Position numbers and translations under genes: made by a program
Origin: Thermoleophilia bacterium
Lineage (GTDB): Bacteria; Actinomycetota; Thermoleophilia; Gaiellales; Gaiellaceae
Assembly (NCBI GenBank): GCA_029858755.1
Contig: JAOUEK010000158.1
Span: 1-5,575, forward strand
Reading direction: 5' to 3'
Length of the DNA: 5,575 bases
The notes under the pieces: generated by a model
Database searches by the model: none
What the model was told of the DNA's origin: nothing
The model's input: only the letters and a program-made list of their open reading frames with translations
Shown here: positions 1-5,058 of the stretch, one piece after another
Position numbering within the stretch: position 1 is the first letter of the stretch
Layout of the letters: each line of letters opens with the position of its first letter

Positions 1-1
1 C

Positions 2-316
2 TCCGTGTCGGGCGACGTGCACCTCGGTCATGTGGTCGGCCCTTGCACCGTGGGTACGGTCTCCGGCGACGCCGAGATCGACGCGCTCGGCTCGGGTGGC
101 CTTCGTGCGAACGCGGTCTCCGGGGACGTGCGCGTCGCCGTCCAGCACGGCATGAGGCTCTGGATCGACGCTCAGTCCGTGAGCGGCTCGATGCGCTCCG
201 ATCTCGACTTCGGAGACGCGCACGCCGTCGGCGCGACGTCGCCCGCGGGCGAGGGGGATGTCGTAGAGCTGCGGATCCGCACGGTCAGCGGCGACGTGCA
301 CATCCGCCGCGCCTGA
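2..316 (+). CDS. DUF4097-type repeat protein, C-terminal fragment
   Basis: The reading frame is open from the left edge, so the start lies outside the window; it ends at TGA 314-316. The visible 104 residues contain five spaced copies of a VSGD-like motif (SVSGDVHLG, TVSGDAEID, AVSGDVRVA, SVSGSMRSD, TVSGDVHIR), each followed by alternating hydrophobic residues. This periodic pattern is typical of the DUF4097 family, whose repeats form a right-handed beta-solenoid. Family members are often encoded near envelope-stress or two-component regulators, but their biochemical role is poorly defined. The fourth copy (VSGSM) is degenerate. No signal peptide or membrane segment can be judged because the N-terminus is missing. 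The gene converges on the minus-strand gene ending at 319, with only two bases between the stops and no room for a dedicated terminator. The family call is firm; the function is not. Confidence 0.8.
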   Translation, partial: SVSGDVHLGHVVGPCTVGTVSGDAEIDALGSGGLRANAVSGDVRVAVQHGMRLWIDAQSVSGSMRSDLDFGDAHAVGATSPAGEGDVVELRIRTVSGDVHIRRA

Positions 317-318
317 CG

Positions 319-621
319 TCAGCTCTCGGCCGCCAGCTCCTCGGCGAGCAGGCCGAGCGCGTAGACGTGCCAGGCGAGGTCTGGATCGGCCCGCAGCACG
401 CGCAGCCCCTCGGAGGCCCCGCACAGCCCCTCCACCTCGGGTGCGAGCGAGGCGAGGCCGTCGAGCAGCTCCGTTCGCCGTTCGGGCTCGTCGAGGTCGG
501 CTGCGAGCGAGGTCACTGCGCGTCCGTCGAGCTCCAGCCGCCGTCGTGGGTCGCCGCCGGCGGCGAGGAGCAGCTCCGCGCGGCGCACCGCTGCGTTGCG
601 CTCCGCGTCGTCGACGCTCAC
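319..621 (-). CDS. Small hypothetical acidic helical protein (start uncertain)
   Basis: I do not recognise this protein. The frame ends at TGA 321-319 and is rich in Leu, Ala, Glu and Arg with strong G/C at third positions, suggesting a soluble, mainly alpha-helical protein with no signal peptide or membrane segment. The only canonical in-frame start after the redoxin stop is GTG at 621, giving 100 residues, with a weak AGG about seven bases upstream. Coding-like character continues upstream of that GTG for about 33 codons (including EQWALLCFLAGRK), back to an ATA at 720-718 that overlaps the redoxin TAG as ATAG. The true product may therefore be about 133 residues with a non-canonical start. 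It lies directly downstream of the redoxin on the same strand and is probably co-transcribed with it. A 28-nt perfect palindrome (665-692) sits inside the possible N-terminal extension. Confidence 0.55.
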   Translation of the reverse strand: MSVDDAERNAAVRRAELLLAAGGDPRRRLELDGRAVTSLAADLDEPERRTELLDGLASLAPEVEGLCGASEGLRVLRADPDLAWHVYALGLLAEELAAES

Positions 622-664
622 CTTGCGGCCTGCGAGGAAGCAGAGGAGCGCCCATTGCTCGACG

Positions 665-692
665 GGCTCCGATCGCTCGAGCGATCGGAGCC
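665..692. repeat. 28-nt perfect palindrome after the redoxin gene
   Basis: The left arm GGCTCCGATCGCTC is followed immediately by its exact reverse complement, giving 14-bp arms with no spacer. As RNA it would fold into a 12-bp stem with a TCGA tetraloop. It begins 24 bases past the TAG of the minus-strand redoxin, so it could act as a transcription attenuator or terminator, although no U-run follows, or it could be a dyad operator. In the frame of the downstream small protein it would encode LRSLERSE, so it may instead lie in coding sequence. Confidence 0.7.
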
Positions 693-716
693 ATTCGCGC
701 GGGGGTCGCGGGCCGG

Positions 717-1223
717 CTATGGCAGGCGCTTGATCAGGGCGTTCCAGCGGGCCGGCGTGCCGGCGGCCTGGAAGCCGGCGACGAAGCGGCCCTTGGCGTC
801 GATGAGGACGAACGCCGGCTGGTAGGTCGCGCCGAACTTCCGGGCGAGGGCGCGCTTGGGGTCGCGGATCGACGGCCAGGTCCAGCCGTAGCGCGTCTGG
901 AAGGCCTTCGCGTCGGGGGGCTCGTCGACCGTGTTCAGCCCTATGAAGACGACCGGGTTTCGCTTCCCGCGCTTGCGCAGTTGCTGCTTGACCCACCGTG
1001 CGTAGGCACCCGCCTCGCTCTGGCAGGTGCTTCACCAGGAGGACCAGACGTTGATGAAGACCGGCTTCCCTCGGAACTGCGCGAGCGAGAGCCGCTTGCC
1101 CTCCAGCGTCAGCCCGACCACGCGTGGCGCCTTCGGGCGTGTCGCGGTCTGCGCGCTCTGCGCTGCCGACACCACCACGAGGAGGGCGCCGACGGCGAGC
1201 GCGATGGCGAGACCCCGCACCAT
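717..1223 (-). CDS. Exported TlpA/thioredoxin-like selenoprotein (UxxC) with in-frame TGA
   Basis: This is a 168-residue exported thiol-disulfide oxidoreductase of the TlpA/ResA thioredoxin-fold type, read through one in-frame TGA at codon 64. Residues 1-27 are a signal peptide (MVRGLAIALAVGALLVVVSA core), placing the enzyme outside the membrane. The mature part has the order expected of the fold: VVGLTLEGKRLSLAQFRGK, then FINVWSSW-[TGA]-STCQSE, where family members have W-C-x-x-C, then helix 65-85, the strand PVVFIGLN (90-97), and the cis-Pro region TYQPAFVLIDAKG (P136). All codons after the TGA are intact to TAG 719-717, with G/C at about 94% of third positions, so this is not decayed sequence. 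I infer selenocysteine at residue 64 and resolving Cys67. The ATG at 1223 is preceded by GGAG and by TAGCCT seven bases away; GTG at 1220 is a possible alternative start. The alternatives are a recent TGC-to-TGA nonsense mutation or a sequencing error. Confidence 0.82.
1000..1031 (-). promoter_or_regulatory. Candidate bacterial SECIS hairpin downstream of the UGA
   Basis: Counting mRNA bases after the UGA, nucleotides 14-20 (GCGAGGC) pair with 25-32 (GCCUACGC, with the A bulged), closing a GGGU apical loop at 21-24. A loop starting about 20 nt after the UGA with G in its first two positions matches the known bacterial SECIS pattern, and the GGU in the loop recalls the E. coli fdhF element. 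A competing, longer hairpin exists: nucleotides 2-10 (GCACCUGCC) pair perfectly with 18-26 (GGCGGGUGC) around the loop AGAGCGA. A ribosome reaching the UGA would melt its 5' arm and could allow the SECIS-like fold. This was folded by hand, without energy calculation. Confidence 0.55.
1032..1034 (-). other. Probable selenocysteine codon (UGA) at the redox-active position
   Basis: TGA on the minus strand is codon 64 of the redoxin, immediately after VWSSW and before STC. In the thioredoxin/TlpA family this position is the nucleophilic cysteine. Sec replacing the attacking Cys of a CxxC motif (UxxC) is a recurrent pattern among known bacterial thioredoxin-like selenoproteins. Other genes in the window use TGA as a true stop, so recoding must be local rather than a changed genetic code. 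Confidence 0.78.
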
Positions 1224-1230
1224 CCGCTCC

Positions 1231-1236
1231 AGGCTA
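1231..1236 (-). promoter_or_regulatory. Possible -10 box of the redoxin gene
   Basis: TAGCCT on the minus strand matches the actinobacterial TAnnnT -10 pattern and lies seven bases before the ATG at 1223. Transcription would then start at or next to the start codon, giving a leaderless or nearly leaderless mRNA. The GGAG between box and ATG could alternatively serve as a ribosome binding site if transcription starts further upstream. No convincing -35 element is visible. Confidence 0.4.
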
Positions 1237-1267
1237 GCAACCCCGTGCCGCTCCACCGCGGCGCGTT

Positions 1268-1286
1268 GTCGGACTTGAAGCCCGAC
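1268..1286. repeat. Intergenic hairpin A (anticodon-arm-like)
   Basis: On the minus strand GTCGGG and TCCGAC pair over six bases (one G-U) around the seven-base loop CTTCAAG. It shares the core GTCGGACTYGAAG (plus strand) with hairpin B about 75 bases away, suggesting a duplicated element. The loop resembles a tRNA anticodon loop with TCA, but no flanking D or T arm folds, so it is not called as a tRNA. Confidence 0.5.
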
Positions 1287-1333
1287 CCGTGTGTTCCCGG
1301 CGCCATCGGCGGGGAGTGGCCCGCGGTCGCGAG

Positions 1334-1364
1334 GTTGGTGTCGGACTCGAAGTCCCACACCGAC
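1334..1364. repeat. Intergenic hairpin B (related to hairpin A)
   Basis: On the plus strand GTTGGTGT pairs with ACACCGAC (one G-U), then comes one C-C mismatch, then GGACT pairs with AGTCC around the three-base loop CGA. It shares the core TGTCGGACT-GAAG with hairpin A. It sits in the divergent region between the redoxin and the NlpC/P60 gene. It could be a repeated intergenic palindrome, a regulator-binding dyad or a leader RNA structure of the plus-strand gene. Confidence 0.5.
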
Positions 1365-1375
1365 AAGGCGCTGGC

Positions 1376-1394
1376 GCCGCCGTGAGACGGCGGC
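1376..1394. repeat. Intergenic hairpin C, 8-bp perfect stem
   Basis: GCCGCCGT and ACGGCGGC pair perfectly around the loop GAG. There is no T-rich tail on either strand, so a classical terminator is unlikely. It is the third hairpin within about 130 bases of the divergent intergenic region and would lie in the leader of the NlpC/P60 mRNA if transcription starts upstream of it. Confidence 0.5.
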
Positions 1395-1449
1395 CTCGTC
1401 CGAGGGGTTTGGCTTGAGCGCGCGCCTCGCGTCGCCGATACCTCCAGCG

Positions 1450-2496
1450 ATGGGCCGTCTGGCCGCCTCCACTGCCGCTGCCTGTGTGCTCGCCGCCGCA
1501 CTGGTCGCGGGCGCCACCGCAGCGCCTCCTGCCGCGAGCTGGGCAGCCCGGCAGATCGCGTCGGTCGTCGCCGCCGGCGTGATGGGGCCGGACGCCGAGT
1601 CGTTCCGCCCCGACGACGCGATCACGGCGGGCGAGCTGACGGATGCCGTGTGGGCCCTCGGGCTGCCGCTGCCGGCGCCTCTCGACCCCTTCCGCGCGCT
1701 CACCATGCGCGAGCTCGACGGGAAGCTCGTCACGGCGCTCGGACTGCGCCCGGCGGCGACGAGGATCCGCGTCGCGGCGCGCGACGCCGGGCTCCGCCCC
1801 ACGGCCCACCTGGGCACCGAGACGGTCGCGCGGCTGCTCGGTCTCCGGCTCAACCACCCGATCGCCGACGAACAGCTCGAGCGTCGTCCCAACGACCTCG
1901 CCTCGCGCGCCGAGGCCGCCTACTCGCTGGCGCGCGTTCTCGCCCTGCGCGAGGGGGACGTGGCAGCCGTCGACGAGGCGTCGCGCACGCTCGCCTTCCC
2001 CGAGCTGACCGAGGAGCAGGCGGGGATCGTCTCGCGCGCCCTCCGCTTCGTCGGCTTCCCCTACGTCTTCTCCGGCACGTCCGAGCGCAGCCAGCAGCTT
2101 TGGAGCTCGACCGCGCCCGGCGGGACGGTCACCGCCCCGGCGGGCTTCGACTGCTCGGGCCTCGTCTGGCGCGTGTTCAAGCTGGAGCCGTTCGAGCTGG
2201 AGCCGCAGCTGACCGCGGTGATCAAGGGGCGCACGACCTACGCCATGAGCGGCGAGGTGCCTGCCGCGCTCCGCATCGGTCTCGACGCCCTCGAGCCCGC
2301 CGACGTGGTCTTCTTCGGCGCCGCGGGTACCCGCTCGAAGCCGTCGCAGGTGACCCACAGTGGGATCTACGTCGGCTCGGGGTGGTTCGTCCACTCCTCG
2401 ACGAACGGCGTCACCCTGCAACCGCTGACGGGCTGGTACACGACGCGCTTTGCGTGGGGCCGGCGGCCGCTCGCCGAGGCGCTCGTCTCCGCCTGA
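1450..2496 (+). CDS. Secreted SLH-NlpC/P60 peptidoglycan endopeptidase
   Basis: This is a 348-residue secreted cell-wall hydrolase. Residues 1-25 form an Ala-rich signal peptide beginning MGRLAAS. Residues 31-70 match one S-layer homology repeat (SWAARQIASVVAAGVM, then SFRPDDAITAGEL), and 80-170 look like further, weaker SLH repeats ending RPNDLASRAEAAYSLARVL, which probably tether the protein to the wall. Residues 189-348 are an NlpC/P60 catalytic domain with the nucleophile Cys235 in FDCSGLVW, His303 in VTHSGIYVG, and a third polar residue at His315 in WFVHSS. NlpC/P60 enzymes typically cleave D-gamma-Glu-diaminopimelate or related peptide links in peptidoglycan. ATG 1450 was chosen because it puts the signal peptide at the N-terminus. 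TTG 1414 is an alternative; no clear Shine-Dalgarno sequence precedes either. It is transcribed divergently from the redoxin and ends at TGA 2494-2496. Confidence 0.88.
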   Translation: MGRLAASTAAACVLAAALVAGATAAPPAASWAARQIASVVAAGVMGPDAESFRPDDAITAGELTDAVWALGLPLPAPLDPFRALTMRELDGKLVTALGLRPAATRIRVAARDAGLRPTAHLGTETVARLLGLRLNHPIADEQLERRPNDLASRAEAAYSLARVLALREGDVAAVDEASRTLAFPELTEEQAGIVSRALRFVGFPYVFSGTSERSQQLWSSTAPGGTVTAPAGFDCSGLVWRVFKLEPFELEPQLTAVIKGRTTYAMSGEVPAALRIGLDALEPADVVFFGAAGTRSKPSQVTHSGIYVGSGWFVHSSTNGVTLQPLTGWYTTRFAWGRRPLAEALVSA

Positions 2497-2514
2497 GAGC
2501 ATCCGTCTCCCGGC

Positions 2515-2535
2515 CGGGCCGGTAGGCTCGGCCCG
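2515..2535 (+). promoter_or_regulatory. Leaderless promoter with dyad around the -10 box
   Basis: TAGGCT (2523-2528) fits the TAnnnT -10 pattern and ends six bases before the GTG at 2535, so transcription would begin at the start codon; no strong Shine-Dalgarno is placed for that GTG. The box sits in the centre of a perfect inverted repeat, CGGGCCG and CGGCCCG with a seven-base spacer, which could be a repressor operator or a coincidence of GC-rich sequence. No -35 element is evident. Confidence 0.42.
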
Positions 2536-3398
2536 TGCGCTGGAAGCGCGTCCCCGGAAGCGGTGACGTCGAGGACCGGCGGGGCCGCGGTGGCCTCGGC
2601 GGCGGCCGCATGCCGCTGCCGATCCCGATCGGGAAGGCAGGAGGCGGCGGGCTCGGCGTGCTCCTGCTCGTGCTCGCCGTGCTCGTGCTGCCCGGGCTGC
2701 TCGGCGACGATGGCGCAGGCGGCCTCGTGCCGTCGGGCTTCGGCCAGGCGCCCGCGGCCCCCGCGGGCTCCGCCCCGGGTGCCGACACTGTGTTCGAGTT
2801 CACGAAGTTCGTGAGCAAGGACGCGCAGGACTTCTGGGACGGGCGCTTCGCGGACGCGGGGCGCTCCTACCAGCGCGCCCCGGTGGTGGTCTTCACGAGC
2901 GGCACGGGCACGGGGTGCGGCGCCGCCTCGGCGGCCACGGGCCCGTTCTATTGCCCGCTCGACGGCAAGGTGTACCTCGACCTCTCCTTCTTCCGGGAGC
3001 TCGCACGACGTTTCGGCGCACCCGGAGACTTCGCGCAGGCGTACGTGATCGCCCACGAGGTGGCGCACCACGTGCAGGCGCAGCTGGGGATCGAGCGGCG
3101 CGTACGCGAGCTGCGCGACGAGAGCCCGGACCGGGCCAACGAGTACTCGGTTCGCCTCGAGCTGCAGGCGGACTGCCTCGCAGGCGTGTGGGCGCACTCG
3201 ACGTTCGAGCGCGGCTTGGTGGAGGAGGGCGACGTGGGAGAGGGCCTCGGGGCGGCGGAGGCGGTCGGCGACGACCGGCTCGGGGCACGGGCGCCCGAGT
3301 CGTGGACGCACGGCTCCTCGGCGCAGCGCGTGGAGTGGTGGCGCCGGGGCTTCGACTCGGGCGACCCGGAGCGCTGCGACACCTTCGCCGACGCCTAG
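2535..3398 (+). CDS. ypfJ: YpfJ-family neutral zinc metallopeptidase, membrane-anchored
   Basis: This 287-residue protein belongs to the neutral zinc metallopeptidase (YpfJ) family and is full length. The N-terminus MRWKRVPGSGDVEDRRG is the family's typical opening. A Gly-rich stretch leads into one transmembrane helix at about residues 38-56 (LGVLLLVLAVLVLPGLLG), which should leave the rest outside the membrane. The catalytic domain carries GTGCG and GPFYCPLDGKVYLDLSFF, then the HExxH zinc site HEVAH (His174, Glu175, His178), and ELQADCLAGVW around Glu209 and Asp213, which likely supplies the third zinc ligand. The C-terminus WTHGSSAQRVEWWRRGFDSGDPERCDTF portion is also characteristic. The physiological substrate of this family is not established. 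The GTG start fits the conserved N-terminus and the adjacent -10 box. It follows the NlpC/P60 gene by 38 bases on the same strand, with its own likely promoter. Confidence 0.9.
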   Translation: MRWKRVPGSGDVEDRRGRGGLGGGRMPLPIPIGKAGGGGLGVLLLVLAVLVLPGLLGDDGAGGLVPSGFGQAPAAPAGSAPGADTVFEFTKFVSKDAQDFWDGRFADAGRSYQRAPVVVFTSGTGTGCGAASAATGPFYCPLDGKVYLDLSFFRELARRFGAPGDFAQAYVIAHEVAHHVQAQLGIERRVRELRDESPDRANEYSVRLELQADCLAGVWAHSTFERGLVEEGDVGEGLGAAEAVGDDRLGARAPESWTHGSSAQRVEWWRRGFDSGDPERCDTFADA

Positions 3399-3438
3399 CG
3401 CCCCCCCCGGGCGACCGGCGAGGCCGACCTGCGCGCGG

Positions 3439-3465
3439 TACCCTCAGTTCCTCACGTTCAGGAGG
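3439..3465 (+). promoter_or_regulatory. mmsA -10 box and ribosome binding site
   Basis: TACCCT (3439-3444) matches the TAnnnT -10 pattern, and AGGAGG (3460-3465) is a near-ideal Shine-Dalgarno nine bases before the ATG at 3475. It is the strongest Shine-Dalgarno seen in the window, and it fixes the mmsA start. No -35 box is recognisable. Confidence 0.5.
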
Positions 3466-3474
3466 AGATCTGGG

Positions 3475-5007
3475 ATGACAGAGCTAGCCGAGGCACCGTC
3501 CGCCGCCGATCGCGGCGGCGAGAAGAGGATCGGGCACTGGATCGGCGGCCAGGTCGTGGCCGGGGAGTCGGGTCGCTCGGGGCCCGTCTTCGAGCCGGCG
3601 ACCGGGCGCCGCCAGGGCACCGTGGACTTCGCGAGCGTCGAGGAGGTCGACCGCGCCGTGCGCGTGGCGCGCGAGGCGTTTCGCGACTGGCGCACCTGGT
3701 CGCTCTCGCGGCGTGCGGAGCTGTTCTTCCGCATCCGCGCCCTGATCGACGCGCACCGCGACGACTACGCGCGCATCCTCGTCTCCGAGCACGGGAAGGT
3801 GTTCTCGGACGCGAAGGGCGAGGTCGCGCGCGGGCTCGAGGTGGTGGACTACGCCTGCGGGATCCCGACGCTGCTCAAGGGGGGCTTCTCGGAGCAGGCG
3901 TCGACCGGCATCGACGTCTACTCGATCCGGCAGCCGCTCGGCGTGGTCGCCGGGATCACACCCTTCAACTTCCCGGCGATGGTGCCCATGTGGATGTGGG
4001 CGCCCGCGCTCGCGTGCGGCAACTGCTTCCTCCTCAAGCCGTCCGAGAAGGATCCGAGCGCCTCGCTGCTCACGGCCGAGCTGCTCAAGGAGGCGGGGCT
4101 GCCCGACGGCGTCTTCAACGTGATCCAGGGCGACAAGGTGGCCGTCGACGCGATCCTCGAGCATCGCGGCATCTCCGCGATCTCGTTTGTCGGCTCGACG
4201 CCGATCGCGCACTACGTCTACGACTCCGGCACGAGGCACGGCAAGCGCGTGAAGGCGCTCGGCGGGGCGAAGAACCACATGGTCGTGCTGCCGGACGCCG
4301 ACATCGACATGGCCGCCGACGCGGCGGTGAGCGCCGGCTACGGCTCGGCCGGGGAGCGCTGCATGGCGGTCTCGGTGGTCGTCGCGGTGGGCGGCATCGC
4401 CGACCCGCTGGTGGAGGCGATCAAGGAGCGGCTGCCCAAGGTCGTCGTCGGCGACGGGATGGACCCGGCCTCGGAGATGGGCCCGCTGATCACCCGCGAG
4501 CACCGCGACAAGGTTGCGGGCTACATCGAGAGCGGCGCGGCACAGGGAGCGACGGTGGTCGCGGACGGCCGGAAGACGGCGCCGGAGGGCGACGGCTTCT
4601 TCCTCGGCGTGTCGCTGCTCGACCATGTGACGACGGAGATGGACGCCTACCGGGACGAGATCTTCGGGCCGGTGCTCTCCGTGGTGCGGGTGGACACGTA
4701 CGACGAGGCGATGCAGCTGATCCACGACAACCCGTACGGGAACGGAGCGGCGATCTTCACTCGTGACGGCGGGGCCGCCCGGCAGTTCGAGTTCGACGTC
4801 GAGGCGGGGATGGTGGGGATCAACGTGCCGATCCCCGTCCCGGTCGCCTACTACTCCTTCGGCGGGTGGAAGGCGTCGTTGTTCGGCGACTCGCACGCGT
4901 ACGGGCCCGAGAGCGTGCACTTCTACACGCGCGGCAAGGTCGTGACGAGCCGCTGGCCCGACCCGGCGACGAGCACGGTCGACCTCGGCTTCCCCCAGAC
5001 GCGCTGA
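3475..5007 (+). CDS. mmsA: Methylmalonate-semialdehyde dehydrogenase (CoA-acylating)
   Basis: This 510-residue cytosolic aldehyde dehydrogenase is full length. The family converts methylmalonate semialdehyde (or malonate semialdehyde), CoA and NAD+ to propionyl-CoA (or acetyl-CoA) with loss of CO2, in valine, inositol or beta-alanine breakdown. The N-terminus IGHWIGGQVVAGESGRSGPVFEPATG is typical of the subfamily. ITPFNFPAMVPMWMWAPALACGN holds the oxyanion-hole Asn165, FVGSTPIA is the cofactor-binding turn, and GSAGERCMAVSV holds the catalytic Cys296. The usual ALDH general base of ELGGK is replaced: the sequence reads LGGAKNHMVVLPDAD, the hallmark of CoA-acylating MmsA/IolA. IFGPVLSVVR, NPYGNGAAIFTRDGG, GINVPIPVPVAYYSFGGWKASLFGD and ESVHFYTRGKVVTSRW complete the domain. 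It lies alone between the zinc peptidase and a convergent gene, with no other catabolic gene in view, so substrate preference cannot be decided from context. Confidence 0.95.
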   Translation: MTELAEAPSAADRGGEKRIGHWIGGQVVAGESGRSGPVFEPATGRRQGTVDFASVEEVDRAVRVAREAFRDWRTWSLSRRAELFFRIRALIDAHRDDYARILVSEHGKVFSDAKGEVARGLEVVDYACGIPTLLKGGFSEQASTGIDVYSIRQPLGVVAGITPFNFPAMVPMWMWAPALACGNCFLLKPSEKDPSASLLTAELLKEAGLPDGVFNVIQGDKVAVDAILEHRGISAISFVGSTPIAHYVYDSGTRHGKRVKALGGAKNHMVVLPDADIDMAADAAVSAGYGSAGERCMAVSVVVAVGGIADPLVEAIKERLPKVVVGDGMDPASEMGPLITREHRDKVAGYIESGAAQGATVVADGRKTAPEGDGFFLGVSLLDHVTTEMDAYRDEIFGPVLSVVRVDTYDEAMQLIHDNPYGNGAAIFTRDGGAARQFEFDVEAGMVGINVPIPVPVAYYSFGGWKASLFGDSHAYGPESVHFYTRGKVVTSRWPDPATSTVDLGFPQTR

Positions 5008-5022
5008 CCCGTCACAATGGCC

Positions 5023-5058
5023 GGTCGGGGGCGGGCACCTGCGGCTCCGCCCCCGACC
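5023..5058. terminator. Bidirectional hairpin terminator
   Basis: GGTCGGGGGCGG (5023-5034) pairs perfectly over 12 bases with CCGCCCCCGACC (5047-5058) around a 12-base loop. It fills the 51-base gap between the convergent stops of mmsA (5007) and the minus-strand gene (5059), the position expected for a shared terminator. There is no long T-tract on either side, which is common in high-GC Actinomycetota. Confidence 0.75.

Noticed and set aside
1032..1034. Genome-wide reassignment of TGA to an amino acid
   Set aside because: Genes ending at 316, 319, 2496, 5007 and 5059 all use TGA as the natural stop at family-appropriate C-termini.
717..1223. Redoxin as a simple nonsense-mutated pseudogene
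   Set aside because: The only lesion is at the catalytic Cys position. The remaining 104 codons are intact with normal codon use, and a SECIS-like hairpin follows. A recent single-base mutation or read error cannot be fully excluded without other genomes.
1240..1310. Possible selC (tRNA-Sec) gene on the minus strand, from the anticodon-like loop CTTCAAG on a six-base-pair stem close to the selenoprotein gene
   Set aside because: No D-arm folds upstream, no TTCGA-type T-loop follows, and no 8-bp acceptor stem closes around it. Only the anticodon-arm resemblance remains.
1280..1449. c-di-AMP (ydaO-type) riboswitch upstream of the NlpC/P60 gene, a known context in Actinomycetota
   Set aside because: The conserved sequence blocks I would expect for that riboswitch could not be found; only the unrelated hairpins are visible.
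3400..3413. Short C-rich hairpin and run of eight C after the zinc peptidase stop
   Set aside because: The stem is only about five base pairs around an all-C loop with no T-tract. It is more likely low-complexity sequence, and such homopolymers are also error-prone.
3484..4920. Long open frame antisense to mmsA (478 codons)
   Set aside because: It is His/Arg/Val-rich with no recognisable domain, and is explained as a shadow of the strong third-position G/C bias of mmsA.
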